In this document: positions 27,109-37,715 of the stretch, piece after piece
Layout: each line of letters opens with the position of its first letter
Position numbering within the stretch: position 1 is the stretch's first letter
NCBI GenBank assembly: GCA_002081555.1
Contig: MZNV01001160.1
Location: 1-37,930 of the forward strand
From: Protostelium mycophagum
Taxonomy: Eukaryota; Evosea; Variosea; Protosteliida; Protosteliaceae
Direction of reading: 5' to 3'
Length of the DNA stretch: 37,930 nt
The notes under the pieces: generated by a model
Seen by the model: only the letters and a program-made list of their open reading frames with translations
Database searches by the model: none
What the model was told of the DNA's origin: nothing
Position numbers and translations under genes: made by a program

Positions 27109-29145
27109 TCACTCTGCCGTATTTATATTGTGGTTCTTGCTTTTGCAGCTGCATTGCCAGGCGAAATTGAGCATCTGGTGTCTTAATTGTATCACAATTT
27201 GTGATAATTCTATGGGTAGTGTGTCAATATCCCGTAGCTCTGTCAGTTTATTCTTCAGTTCTGGGGGAACCTGTTTATTTTATTTCAAAAGAATAAATCC
27301 TTTAAATTACCTCGCGGTATAATTGAGATGGAGAACTTATCAGGAGCAATGTTGACATCTCTGAATCTAAATCACACAGATTTTCACTAGATCTGAGTGT
27401 GTCTTCCACAATTCGGTGCAATTGTGTCTCCCTCAATTGTTTTTGTATCGTCTGGAAAGATGAGTGATCCTCCATCTCATTGTATAAATCACCTCTCTTT
27501 GTTCTGACGATTCGAATGATCTCAGTAGCATTTCTATGTTTCTTGGTAAATATTTCAATGTATGGTAGACTACGTCTCCCACCCCTAACAAGTCAGTCCG
27601 TGTAATCCTGTTTTAAATAAAAGGAGTCTGACCTATCGGTTTCATTTCACGTAAAACGACCGGAAGTCTATGTGTTAAATAGTGGGAAAGCATCGACCAG
27701 GCTCTCTGAGCGTCCAATCCTCTCTTCTCTTCTCTTTTGATTTCGGTATCCTCCTTATCTTCATCCACCTAGGAAATGTCGTTACTACATTATTATCATC
27801 CTATCTCTTTACTTTGTGTGTGGGATTTGGTGATATATGCGGTCTTGACTTGTGCAATGCTTTCCTCAATACGAAATAACCACGAGATGAATTAGTATGT
27901 TTATCCTTCGGTAACATCGCTTCACTGCGCTCATCATCAATTTCTGCAATAGAAATCGAGTTGGTAAGTTTGTTTAGAAATAACATGGGGTACTGACTAT
28001 AATAGAGTGACGGGACACCAGAATGCAGGATATTTAAATTTAGCAGTGTCCATTACTAGAGCCATATCTTTCTCTTCATGGTAAGCAGATATCGCGGAGA
28101 AATGACCTATATAAATCCATTATTGATATTCCATATGATATCTCTAATCACCATCCCCTGTTTGCCCCAAAATAGCTCTACTGAAACTGACCACTAAATA
28201 TTCATCTTGACGACCACATATCGTTTTGATTCTATTCCTAAATTCTGCAGGAGAACTGCATATCTTAAGTATTTTATTTTTGATATATTAGGATGTATTG
28301 AAACAAGGGAGCTCTAAACTGTACAGGCAGAGAGCCATAAATCAGACCTTCATTCATGCACAAGATATGTTATATGGAGGAGTTACCTATTTTCAGCTTT
28401 AACGACCTCAACATCGGCACCGTTGCATTTGGCCAAGCAGGCAAAATTATTCATCGTAATCCCTTCTTTTTTAACAATCTATCACAATTAAACACAATAA
28501 ACAGCAATAATCTATGTTAAAAGAGTGTGAAGATATTGACCTCTAAGGGAGTGCAGCAGTCGAGTAGGTCTTCGCTGTACCACCTCCAAGGGCCTTTCCA
28601 TAACCGGTTGGGATCAATCTGCAGGGCATTTAATACCATTGTAAGAGTGGCCAGACCACAGTAAGCGGGCTCGCTCTGAGTGTGGAATTGCTCTGCAAGG
28701 GTCCAATAGCTCTCCATCGAACCAGTGTGGATAGTCTGTTTAAATAATTCACGACCTAATACAACAAATCAATTCCTGGTGGTTACGTTGCTGATCTGCA
28801 GGTTGCGAATTGATACCTTCTGGAGAGGAAAATGGGACAAGATGAGTTGGTAAGGGACGTTTATAGAATGAAGTTATTGGTAATTCAGAATACTTCTGAT
28901 TTCTTATGAGCACACCCACAAAAAAGATTGATCTAACGTACTTCTGAAGTAATTGCTTGTGTAGTGAGAGATTGTACTGTGTTAATGTTTTCTGTCAATG
29001 TTGACGCCTCCCTCTTCAAAATCTTCAAATCAGAAATTTTAACTCCGTTTCCACACATTTTACGAGTGTTTCTGAATGGCAATTGAAGTCTGCAGTTGAT
29101 TAAGCGGAGTGAGGCCATGTTGGTGTTGATCGAACTCAATCCCAA
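27109..29145 (-). CDS. PCS: Phytochelatin synthase (glutathione gamma-glutamylcysteinyltransferase)
   Basis: The enzyme makes phytochelatins from glutathione for metal detoxification. About 10 exons give roughly 460 residues. The papain-like domain starts at [19 protein letters not shown] (about 28860-28800). The catalytic Cys lies in [20 protein letters not shown] (about 28690-28630), followed by [16 protein letters not shown]. The catalytic His lies in [15 protein letters not shown]. The catalytic Asp lies in [23 protein letters not shown] then ends the catalytic domain. A C-terminal domain is present, including [14 protein letters not shown], like the LRRQ helix at the plant C-terminus. 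The N-terminal 60-70 residues (from ATG 29145, or the second ATG at 29116-29118: [20 protein letters not shown]) are extra relative to the plant enzyme and look like an organelle-targeting peptide. The very end (from about 27180) is uncertain, because another frame also looks coding-like. Confidence 0.9.
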
Positions 29146-29279
29146 TTTTTCCTCATCGCAATGTTCAACCGGAACAACTTCCCGAAATCTTCCTCTTCCC
29201 TTTTTCTCTGACCTGAAAGTTCACCGAACTGTCTTCGGATAAGCGTTTTTTCAACCCACCAGAAAAACACCAATCAACA

Positions 29280-31425
29280 ATGCCAGAGAGCGTCCCCACC
29301 TTCGAGCTGGACGCAGCGGAATGCCCCACCGACCATGTTACTGTGTTTGGTGATCGCGCTGAAGTATCGAGAATCGTCAGTGTGAAATCCTATGTAGGAA
29401 CACAGGAAGTCAGCATTAACAAGCTACCAAATTCAATCCTCCCAGATTCCATTCATGTGGCAGGAGGAAGAGGTGAGAACCCGTCATTCTACTCTCAAAG
29501 TTTATTGAAGGCAGGTGCCGCAACCGTTTTAGAAGTGGCCTTTGATCATGTTCCTGCCAGATATAATCCAGAGGACGCAGACATGATTACGAAGCAAATA
29601 TCCGATTTGAAAGACAAAGTGGAAGTAGTGGGAAGACAGGAACAACGTTTAGAAGCGGAGAGGAGTTTATTACTTGGATTCACAAAGAAGGTGGTCGACA
29701 AGCCAGCGAACCAGGTGAATATGAAACCATAATACCTGGTCTAATTTGTACAGGAAAAAAGCCAGTCCACATCAGAGCTGGTGTCAGGTAAGAGATTTAA
29801 TCTGCTTGTCTAATCTGATAAGAGGATTCTCTCAAAGGGGTGACCAGCTTGTTGTCCTTTTATGCAAGCAACTCTGCAAGATTAGATGAAGCTAGCTTCC
29901 AACTCCAAAATCAGGTTGAATTAAAATAAATATAAAACTGATTACTTATAGAGAAAAGAATATCAGAGGGAGATAGAACGATTGGAAGGAACCTTACCCA
30001 CTCTTCGTGCTAATAATAGAGGTGATCTACACCGGAGAGTTACCATCACTTTCCAAACGAAAGAGGAGACACAAGTTCAATTGAAGCTTGTCTACATTGT
30101 ACTTGGTGCCTCGTGAGTAAGATTAATTATGGTACAATAAGTTATAGCTATATCGACTGGATGTTAATCAGAACAGTTGGTCTCCTCGATATGATATACG
30201 TGTCACTTCGGCTCAGGCAGAGACACCTGCATCCCTTGACTTGACTTACTTCGGTACGATTACACAGAACACTGGCGAAGACTGGAAGGAGGTAGATCTC
30301 GATACTCACTTTACCTCGCTGTTCTGATATAATGACGAAATACAGGCAAAAATAAGCTTATCCACTGCAGCGCCAGCCTCTTCATCTCTAGCACCAGAAT
30401 TAGAACAGAGGTAGATGATAGATGATATGATATTGATTAACGATATAGAACTCTCTCCTTCTACACCCCAACCTATGGGATGTTGCCAACATCAAATAGC
30501 TGGACAAAACCATCAGCTCCAATGGCATCGTTTAGGCGGGACAGTATTGCTGGAATGCCTGGCGGGAGCCCTCCTCCACCTCCAGAAGTACAGGTTAATC
30601 TCCTTATAATACATATCATTCTTACAATAACAGGTGATGACAGCAACCAGCAGAAGCAATGCCATCAGCACAAGTTTTGATATACCTCGAAGGTGATATT
30701 AATATTGGTGATGTTTATCTCAATTATATAGGACCAATATAGAATCCGATAATAAGCCACACAAAATCACCATTTCTATTTTGAATCTCACCCCGAAATT
30801 GGAGTATTTTGTGATGCCGAGAGTATCGTCGCAGGTCTATCTGAAAGCATCTGTCGAAAATACAACTGAGGTATTTTGAATTATTGGAAATGTGGTGATT
30901 GAGTATACTAGTTAACTCTCTTAACCGGATCAGCGAGTGTATTTTTAGATAACAACTTTATTGCATCTTCAGAGTTAATACCAAGCGAAGGAAGCGCATT
31001 GTACGAGTTTCTTCTGGGCGTGGACAATGACATCAGGGTTAAATACGAAGCAGCCAAGTCCATCTCCTCCCAATCAGGAGTGATAAGAAAGTCTAAAGAG
31101 GTTAAAGTGGAGCACAAAACCACCCTTTCCAACACCAAGAAGACAATGGTGAGTTGTTATACAGACATCATATATTTATTTTAAATAGATCACTGTGTCT
31201 GTGCATGATCAATTACCCATCTCAGCGGAATCGGGCATAAAGGTGAAGATGACAGAACCAGAGGATTTGGCTAAATCCAACGCCAAACTCAACGAACAAA
31301 CGAACATCATCCAATGGACCGTCCATTTGCATCCTGGTGCTTCAATCTCTATCCCCTTCAAATTTTATGTCGAATACCCAGCAGACAAGAGAATCGAGGG
31401 CTTGGATGAAATTGAAAATAAATAG
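29280..31425 (+). CDS. DUF4139/DUF4140 domain protein (MuiA/F37C4.5-like)
   Basis: About ten exons give roughly 570 residues. The DUF4140 N-terminus is seen as DHVTVFGDRAEVSRIVSV and NKLPNSILPDSIHVAG. A coiled coil (ITKQISDLKDKVEVVGRQEQ) follows. The DUF4139 beta-rich part has NSWSPRYDIRVTS, LDLTYFGTITQNTGEDWKEA, LSTAAPAS, then a Ser/Pro-rich loop with a PPPPP run (about 30570-30590), FVMPRVSSQVYLKASVEN, IASSELIPSEG, LGVDNDIRVKYE and, at the end, IIQWTVHLHPGASI. The family occurs in bacteria (mucoidy inhibitor A homologues) and many eukaryotes; its biochemical role is not established. ATG 29280 lies 134 bp from the divergent phytochelatin synthase start. Confidence 0.88.
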
Positions 31426-31624
31426 CACCAGGGTTTAATATTCCACTTGTGCCCACCTTTTCTTAATTCCGGTCAATTGACAAAGGAAAAAACCAATTTC
31501 AATGATGTTGCATTCAGTTTCATTTCTGGGCGAACACGACCAAGTCGAAAAACACTCAATATCTTGAGGGTAGAGCAACAAGCACGTTATGAAAGAAGAT
31601 AATATTGGATACACTGTGGTTTAT

Positions 31625-33073
31625 TTATTCTTGGTCTTCTTCAACAGGGTCTTCTTCAGCCACCTGCTCGTCGACCTCGCCCTCTCCGTCGTCCTCGGCA
31701 GTAGCGTCTTGGTATTGTTGGTACTCACTAACGAGATCTTGGAGGTTGGACTCGGACTCGGTGAATTCCATCTCGTCCATGCCCTCACCGGTGTACCAGT
31801 GAAGGAAAGCCTTTCTTCTGAACATAGCAGTGAACTGGTCATTGATTCTCTTGAACAAGACTTGGATGGCAGTAGAGTTACCAACGAATGTGGCAGAGAG
31901 GGGAGCGCTCTGAGCGGGAACGTCACAGATGGAGCTCTTGATGTTGTTGGGGATCCACTCCACGAAGTAACCAGAGTTCTTTGTCTGTACATTGACCATG
32001 TGTTGGTCGATCTCCTTGGTGGAGACCTTTCCTCTGAATAATGCGGAGGCAGTGAGGTATTTGCCAAGACGAGGGTCGGTGGCAGCCATCATGTTTTTGG
32101 AGTCGAACATTTGCTGAACGACCTCTGGGACAGTGAGAGAACGGAATCCAGCGGATGTCTTTGAGGACAGAGGAGCGTATCCGATGAGGAAGAAGTGAAG
32201 ACGGGGGAAGGGAATCAAGTTGACAGCAAGCTTTCTCAAGTCAGAGTTGAGCTGACCAGGGAAACGTAGAGAAGCGGTGATACCGGACATAACTTCTGAG
32301 ACAAGGGAGTTGAGGTCGGAGTATGAAGGTGAGGTGAGCTTCAGGGTGCGGAAGCAGATGTCGTAGAGAGCCTCATTATCGATGCAGAAGACCTCATCGG
32401 CGTTCTCGAGGAGTTGGTGTACGGAGAGAGTGGCGTTATATGGTTCGACGACGGTGTCAGAGACCTTGGGTGAGGGCATGACTGAGAATGTGCAAAGCAT
32501 TCTATCTGGGTACTCCTCACGGATTTTCTGTTGAAGTGAGAAGTGGTTGAGAAAAAGGGGCAAGTTCACTTACAGAGATCAAAAGGGTACCCATACCAGA
32601 TCCAGTACCACCTCCGAGTGAGTGGGTTAGCTGAAATCCTTGAAGACAGTCGCAACCCTCGGCTTCCTTGCGGACGACTTCTAAAACCTGCTCGATGAGC
32701 TCGGCACCTGTAGTCTTTAGGGATAGTTGAAAAGAAGGGCTAGTATACCTTCAGTGTAGTGTCCCTTGGCCCAGTTGTTTCCAGCACCGCTCTGTCCAAA
32801 GACGAAGTTGTCTGGGCGATGAAGTTTACCGAGAGGACCACCACGAATGGAGTCCATGGTTCCAGGCTCTAAGTCGACCAAGACTGATCTGGGAACGTAC
32901 TTGTTTCCAGAGGCTTCGTTGAAGTAGACATTGATTCTCTCAAGGAGGTGATCGTTGTTGCCGACGTAGATACCGTCATTGTTGATGCCATGTTCTTGGA
33001 TGATGGTCTCCCAGAACTTGTTTCCTATTTGGTTTCCGCACTGGCCAGTCTGTACGTGTACGATCTCTCTCAT
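31625..33073 (-). CDS. Beta-tubulin
   Basis: Three exons separated by two introns (about 32527-32574 and 32702-32749) give about 450 residues. It begins with the MREI tetrapeptide used in tubulin mRNA autoregulation. The nucleotide-binding glycine loop is present ([18 protein letters not shown]), as are [58 protein letters not shown] and [22 protein letters not shown]. The acidic C-terminal tail ([16 protein letters not shown]) is typical of beta-tubulins. The residue equivalent to position 200 is Phe (DEVFCID), the state linked to benzimidazole sensitivity in fungi. Several normally conserved spots diverge, such as FFLIGYAPL in place of FFMPGFAPL, consistent with a distant protist lineage. 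Confidence 0.97.
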
Positions 33074-33655
33074 TTTATTTCTTGTAGGGAAGGACTGAAT
33101 TAAAGTCAGTATATTGAGATGGAAGTGTTAGGTGGTCTTGAGCCAAGTCAAGAGGGGGGAGTAGCCCAAGATCTAACATTTCAGGTCGATAGGCCTTCGT
33201 GCCTCTCTCGACTTCACAGAGCTATTCAAATCATCTTGAAGAAGGTTACCTTCTAAAGTTTTCCTGTGTGGTGGCTGGGCCCGTGAAAGAGAATAAATGG
33301 TGAAGAGTTGAGTCTTCTTTTCCCGCCAAAAGTGGTGTCACACGTGTCTCTGAGACATCTTGGGCGTCGAAAATTTGTTCTTGGATGACATTTCCAAACG
33401 TGATTGAGTACCTTTATTACCGAGATTTTTGAGTGAGTTGTCCATTCAAAACTGTCGTCTTCCGTGAAAAATTTTCTGATCTTGTCGTTCATGATCTGCA
33501 TGAACGAGAAACGCCTTTCTTTTGTTGAGTGAAATAAAGCAAAACAACGATCTTTTGGAGTCGCGTCAATATTCCTTCGAAGTTGATGATTTAGTTGTGT
33601 TGTAGATCAATCTTTGAAAAAGACAAGAGAAATCACATCCGGCGACACAAAGCAG
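33074..33655. other. Intergenic region between beta-tubulin and STAT, with possible short coding pieces
   Basis: 582 bp separating two divergent start codons. On the minus strand an ATG near 33501 opens MNDKIRKFFTEDDSFEWTTHSKI, and later stretches in other frames also look protein-like (about 33370-33240 and 33200-33075). The last piece ends in a stop one base upstream of the tubulin ATG. I could not join these pieces with phase-consistent introns, so they are either an unrecognised small gene or tubulin 5' leader. A perfect E2F palindrome lies inside. Confidence 0.3.
33318..33331. promoter_or_regulatory. Palindromic E2F-like site upstream of beta-tubulin
   Basis: TTTTCCCGCCAAAA matches the classical E2F consensus TTTCCCGCCAAA, with an extra T/A pair at the ends. 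It is 245 bp from the tubulin start and about 325 bp from the STAT start. Which gene it serves is unknown. Confidence 0.6.
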
Positions 33656-36207
33656 ATGGACTACGATTTTATTGATATACCAGACGATATTTTGCATGAG
33701 CTGTCTGCCATCTTGGAGGAGTGAGTAATGTCAAATGTTCACCACGTATTGTTTATTTGATCATCCAACATCTGATGTGCACAGCCCCAATTCTAACTCT
33801 CACGAGAAACAATACCCATTTTGGGACAGTTTCGAGGGTGAAAATGTAAATTCTGCAGAGATAGAAGAATTTGGGAGAGGATTAACCCTATCTGCCTTTG
33901 TTCGTGATTCTGAACCACAAGAGATTTTCAATAATAATTATGATGAGCTTCGTATGTCACAACTCATCAAGGTGATTTGATCATTAATAGCAATTTGTTT
34001 TGACGAGGTAGGCCGATAACGAATTTGCCGCTGATCTTCAAATACCTTCCCTCCCTGAAATGCCTTCTGATGATATACCTATCAAAATCGAACCTGAAGA
34101 GTTTGTAGAACCTCCAAAACCTGCTCCTCTCAGAGTAAGTGGTGAGAATAATGTGACTGTACATTGATCATCACAGCCACAAAAATTACAAGCGAAGACA
34201 CAAGGAGTGAGGAGTAATATTGGCACACAGAATTCTGTGTTGCAAGAAGAGATTAAAGACAAGATAAATACGGTGATCAACAACTTGAATAAGAGGGATA
34301 TAGAATTGAATCTTACCGCAACATCACAGTCCACAATGAAGATCGATGATGCTGACGAATTTGTGCGATTACAGAAGGTAACCCAGTTCATTTGCTTGTT
34401 TTATTCGAGTAGATTATTTTTTCGGGGTACAAGGAACTGATATTATGAGGCATATTTTACATATACACAAGAGATATATGCAAGTCAAGAATCACTTCAG
34501 ACATTACTCAATGGACAAGTCCTCCCACCGAATGAGTTGAGCGCCGTATTAACCACAAATACTCTTCTACATTGCCAATCGCAGCGCCTGGAATTATATC
34601 TGAAGGAACTCTTATCTATGCCGGACGGTGCTCCTCCCAAGTGAGTGGAAATAATATATATATATATTCTTCATCATTGAGTGCGGAACAGTTGTGCGAT
34701 ACTTATCATCACTGAACAATGTCACGGACAAGTCGTATTCAAAGGAAGGGCTATTGAATGGCCATACAAGGTCAAGCTGGTAGTCGGTACTAAATTTCCT
34801 CCTGGGGAAGGTAGTTGATATATAAGAGATGATAAGAGGATTTATTACAGCAGTGCTGCAGAGGGAGATGACAGCCTCTATATATGATGAGAAGAGTTGG
34901 AAGAGTGATGGAAAGGTGCCATTATTAGAGAACAATAAAGGCAAAGGCCCAGGGACATATTGGGAGTACCAAGAGATGAAGATAAATGTATCAACAAGAC
35001 TCCATCCAATCTATCTACAATTCAAAGGGAAGATCAGAATCAGTATGTATCTTATCATCATATTATTATACAATATAATATTTAAATAGATAAACAAAAG
35101 GGAAGCGAGGAAGTATATGAGACCTTCTCCGAGACATCAACACCCATAATAGTGATCACAAATGAGAGTCAATGGCCAGAGGCAGCATATCGTCTCTTGG
35201 AAAAGGATCTCTTCCCTGCCCCAGGAATTGTGAGTTCCTTCCTATAATATCAAATGATTTGATGTTTTGGAGCGGACCTGCAGAGTAATATGTGTAGTAT
35301 AACTGCACCTAATTGTGACCAGTACTCCTCTGAAGAAACAAGAGTGAGATTAACACCTTTCAGAAGGAAGTGACATGGGCATATTTCTGTAATATATTGC
35401 AAGGGCATGTGCTAGTGGCGACACAACAAAAGGCAGAGAGAGTTCAAAGACCTTTTAAGAGTTCTGATTTTGAGTACATACAGACGAGATTTTTTGGTGA
35501 GATGGTGTGAGTGTTGTGCGATAATAATAATAATGACCAGGGAAGAGCCAGAAGGTATTGACAGAGCAAGTGAAAGTATGTTGGGAATGGCTAGGTCATG
35601 TGATATGTACAATCAAATTCAAGAGACACATCAAACAGATGTGGTTTGAAGGGTGAGAAGTAGATGTGCAATTGATATTAAACACCACAGATTTATTTAT
35701 TATCTCGCCACAAAAGCGGAATGCAAGAAAGTATTGCAAGATCAAGAAGTGGGGTCCTTCCTCATACGATTCAGCGATTCTGCTGCGGGACAATTCGCGC
35801 TGAGTTATGTGACTGGTGATACAAAAGAACCGGTGAAGCATTACCTTGTCAGACCAGAAGATATTGGCAGCAATAAGGTCAGTTTGTCTTTTCTGCAAAA
35901 ATATCTATCCATTTCAAATAGTATTTATCTTTTGTCGTTCGTGGTGCTTTGCAGCAAAAGAATCTTTCGGTGCGATTTTCTTTTCCAAGGCATTCATTTT
36001 TGCATTTAAGAATGACATCTTTAGACACTGGCGGACTTCATCATTGAGAAGGGTCAATTTCGATACGTCGTGCATCTCAGCGGGAATGGAGGGTTAACAA
36101 AATCACCGAAAGAGATCGCACTGAAATCTTGGACGAGGAAGATAAAGAAGGAGATACCGGAGAGTAGAGCACCAGAGGGTTATGTTACCAAGTTGGAGCA
36201 GACATGA
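33656..36207 (+). CDS. STAT-family transcription factor with SH2 domain and C-terminal tyrosine motif
   Basis: STATs are latent transcription factors that dimerise when the SH2 domain of one subunit binds a phosphotyrosine of the other. More than ten exons give roughly 640-680 residues. An acidic N-terminus (MDYDFIDIPDDILHELSAI) and a Pro/Glu-rich stretch lead into a helical region (KINTVINNLNKRDIELNL, SQESLQTLLNGQVLPP). The DNA-binding region has TPIIVITNESQWPEAAYRLL, matching the STAT strand VISNVSQ. The linker has VTWAYFCNILQGH and IKQMWFEGFIYYLATKAE. The SH2 core is VGSFLIRFSDSAAGQFALSY, with the phosphate-binding Arg intact. The C-terminus is ESRAPEGYVTKLEQT, with a Tyr where STATs carry their activating site. 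Dictyostelid STATs are the nearest known layout. Some middle exon joins, about 34380-35500, are approximate. Confidence 0.9.
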
Positions 36208-36317
36208 CCAATTAAAGAATAGATTTATTCTGCGTCTCGATCGTTATGTTCTAATATCTTGTTCCTGCTGGCTGTTTGGGATAAACACAAATAAAATGAG
36301 ATAGAAGACTCACACTT

Positions 36318-36656
36318 CTACAGCCCAAAGGTGGTCTTGTACTCGTGGTAGGTTGCTTGTAGTTCATTGTTGAGTAGTGGTAGTTGGGCATAGGCCTCTT
36401 GAAATTTCCCTGCTTTTGATAGGGTCTCGATAGTCTCGCTGACGATGCGAACCGATTCAGCACCCAGATTGGCTGAGGAGCTCTTCAAAGAATGGGAATG
36501 AAGAACTGAATCGTTTACGGATCCCGCCTTCAATGCTTTCTCTAACTCGACAAGTGCCTCTTGACAGCTGGTAGCGTAAATGGTTAGGAGTTCTGCCTCT
36601 ATCTCCTTCATTCCTCCAGAAATATCAGTCAATCGGCTGGGTATGATCCGCGACAT
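36318..36656 (-). CDS. Histidine phosphotransfer (HPt) domain protein
   Basis: A small single-domain HPt protein of 112 residues from ATG 36654-36656 (MSRIIPSRLTD); an in-frame ATG at 36725 would add 23 residues. HPt proteins shuttle phosphate between hybrid histidine kinases and response regulators. The diagnostic segment LHSHSLKSSSANLGA contains the phosphorylatable His followed by L-K-S-S-S-x-x-L-G-A. It lies in helices flanked by LLTIYATSCQEALVELEKAL and LSKAGKFQEAYAQLPLL, as in a four-helix HPt bundle. The Dictyostelium protein RdeA is a known amoebozoan example. The gene is convergent with STAT, with 110 bp between stop codons. Confidence 0.92.
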   Translation of the reverse strand: MSRIIPSRLTDISGGMKEIEAELLTIYATSCQEALVELEKALKAGSVNDSVLHSHSLKSSSANLGAESVRIVSETIETLSKAGKFQEAYAQLPLLNNELQATYHEYKTTFGL

Positions 36657-37141
36657 CTTGTTCTTTCTCTCGTGTTCTGTTGTGTGTGCCACTAGAAGAT
36701 GAGAAAATCTGCGAAAAGTCCGCATCTGGGTTTATTTCATCGCTCATCTACAGCAGGTGCATGCATGTCAGCAATCGATCAGGATTCAAAGGGAGCTCCT
36801 AATATTCTATTTATCAATCTGATCCTCTTCTTTCATCCATTCTTCATTTACAAACCAAGACGAATGTCGGTCTCCCGTGTTGGAACCTCTTCACACGGCA
36901 TTCTTGCTCTAGCCTCAAAGTGAGCCTACACAGTGGATAAAGGACTTCTTTATCAGAGTCTTCCTCAACTTGAAGTATTGATCCTGACTGCAGCTTTTGT
37001 GGCCTGAGTTCCACCCGATGAGTGCTTTTGAGATAAAAAATTAAGCATAAATTGCACAATAATAAATTCAATTAAACTCTCATATTTAAGTAAAGAACAG
37101 CCTTTGAGAAGAGAATCAAAATGGTAAGATTATATTATCAA
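36657..37141. other. Intergenic region between HPt and NDUFS4
   Basis: 485 bp. A 75-codon minus-strand reading frame (36844-37071) has no proper ATG start and no recognisable motif. A possible leading HPt exon (ATG then SDEINPDADFSQ, near 36760) could not be joined in frame. No RNA gene was seen. Confidence 0.4.
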
Positions 37142-37657
37142 TTAGAAATCCTCCTCTTTGGGGGGAGGTCTGTACTTGAAATTATCTCCATAGTTCTTCA
37201 TGTTTTGGATGCGATCATCAGGGCGATCCAGGACTTCATAATTATATCCTACAAAAGAATACTTCAGAATCTATCCCATCTCAATATGATCACCTTCACG
37301 TTGTGCGAATTTGATGGCCTCCTCTTTAGAAGGGAATTTGAGATTGACTGATTTAACGGGATCGTTGTTTCCTGCCCAACCCATGAGAGGTGTTGCATAA
37401 GGCACAGTCCTGTTAAATTGTGCCCTCCAAGCCATAGATTTGGTCAAGCCAGACTGGCCCTCATCTGGAAGAGGACGAAATATCTTAAGAACTCTGTCTT
37501 TTAAGAATTGCTCTGTAGTGCCGAGTTCATGTGCTTTTGCAAAATTGTCTCTATCTTTGTTCGTGCCAGAGAGTGCTAGAGGGGAGGAATCCTGACTAGC
37601 GTGTCTGCAAGAGCTTTTTCTTGGTGCAAAGACCGCAGTGCGAACGGCCCTATGCAT
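37142..37657 (-). CDS. NDUFS4: NADH dehydrogenase (complex I) 18 kDa Fe-S protein subunit NDUFS4
   Basis: NDUFS4 is an accessory subunit of the complex I matrix arm. Two exons joined by one short intron (about 37245-37290) give about 155 residues. The start MHRAVRTAVFAPRKSSCRHAS is an arginine-rich, serine-containing presequence. The family core is LKIFRPLPDEGQSGLTKSMAWRAQF, with the W-R-F motif, then PLMGWAGNNDPVKSVNLKFPSKEEAIKFAQREG. The end, NYGDNFKYRPPPKEED, matches YGxNF with a basic/polar C-terminus. All hallmark positions are intact. The next gene to the right runs in the same orientation. Confidence 0.94.
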
Positions 37658-37715
37658 TATGTTCCAGATCGAATGGGGACAACAAAAATTTATAAGATGC
37701 GTAATTACCAGTGCA

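Noticed and set aside
31589-32041. A 150-codon plus-strand ORF inside beta-tubulin.
   Set aside because: It is the antisense shadow of highly conserved tubulin codons.
34650-34670. A short AT dinucleotide repeat.
   Set aside because: It lies in a STAT intron and is too short to be a notable repeat.
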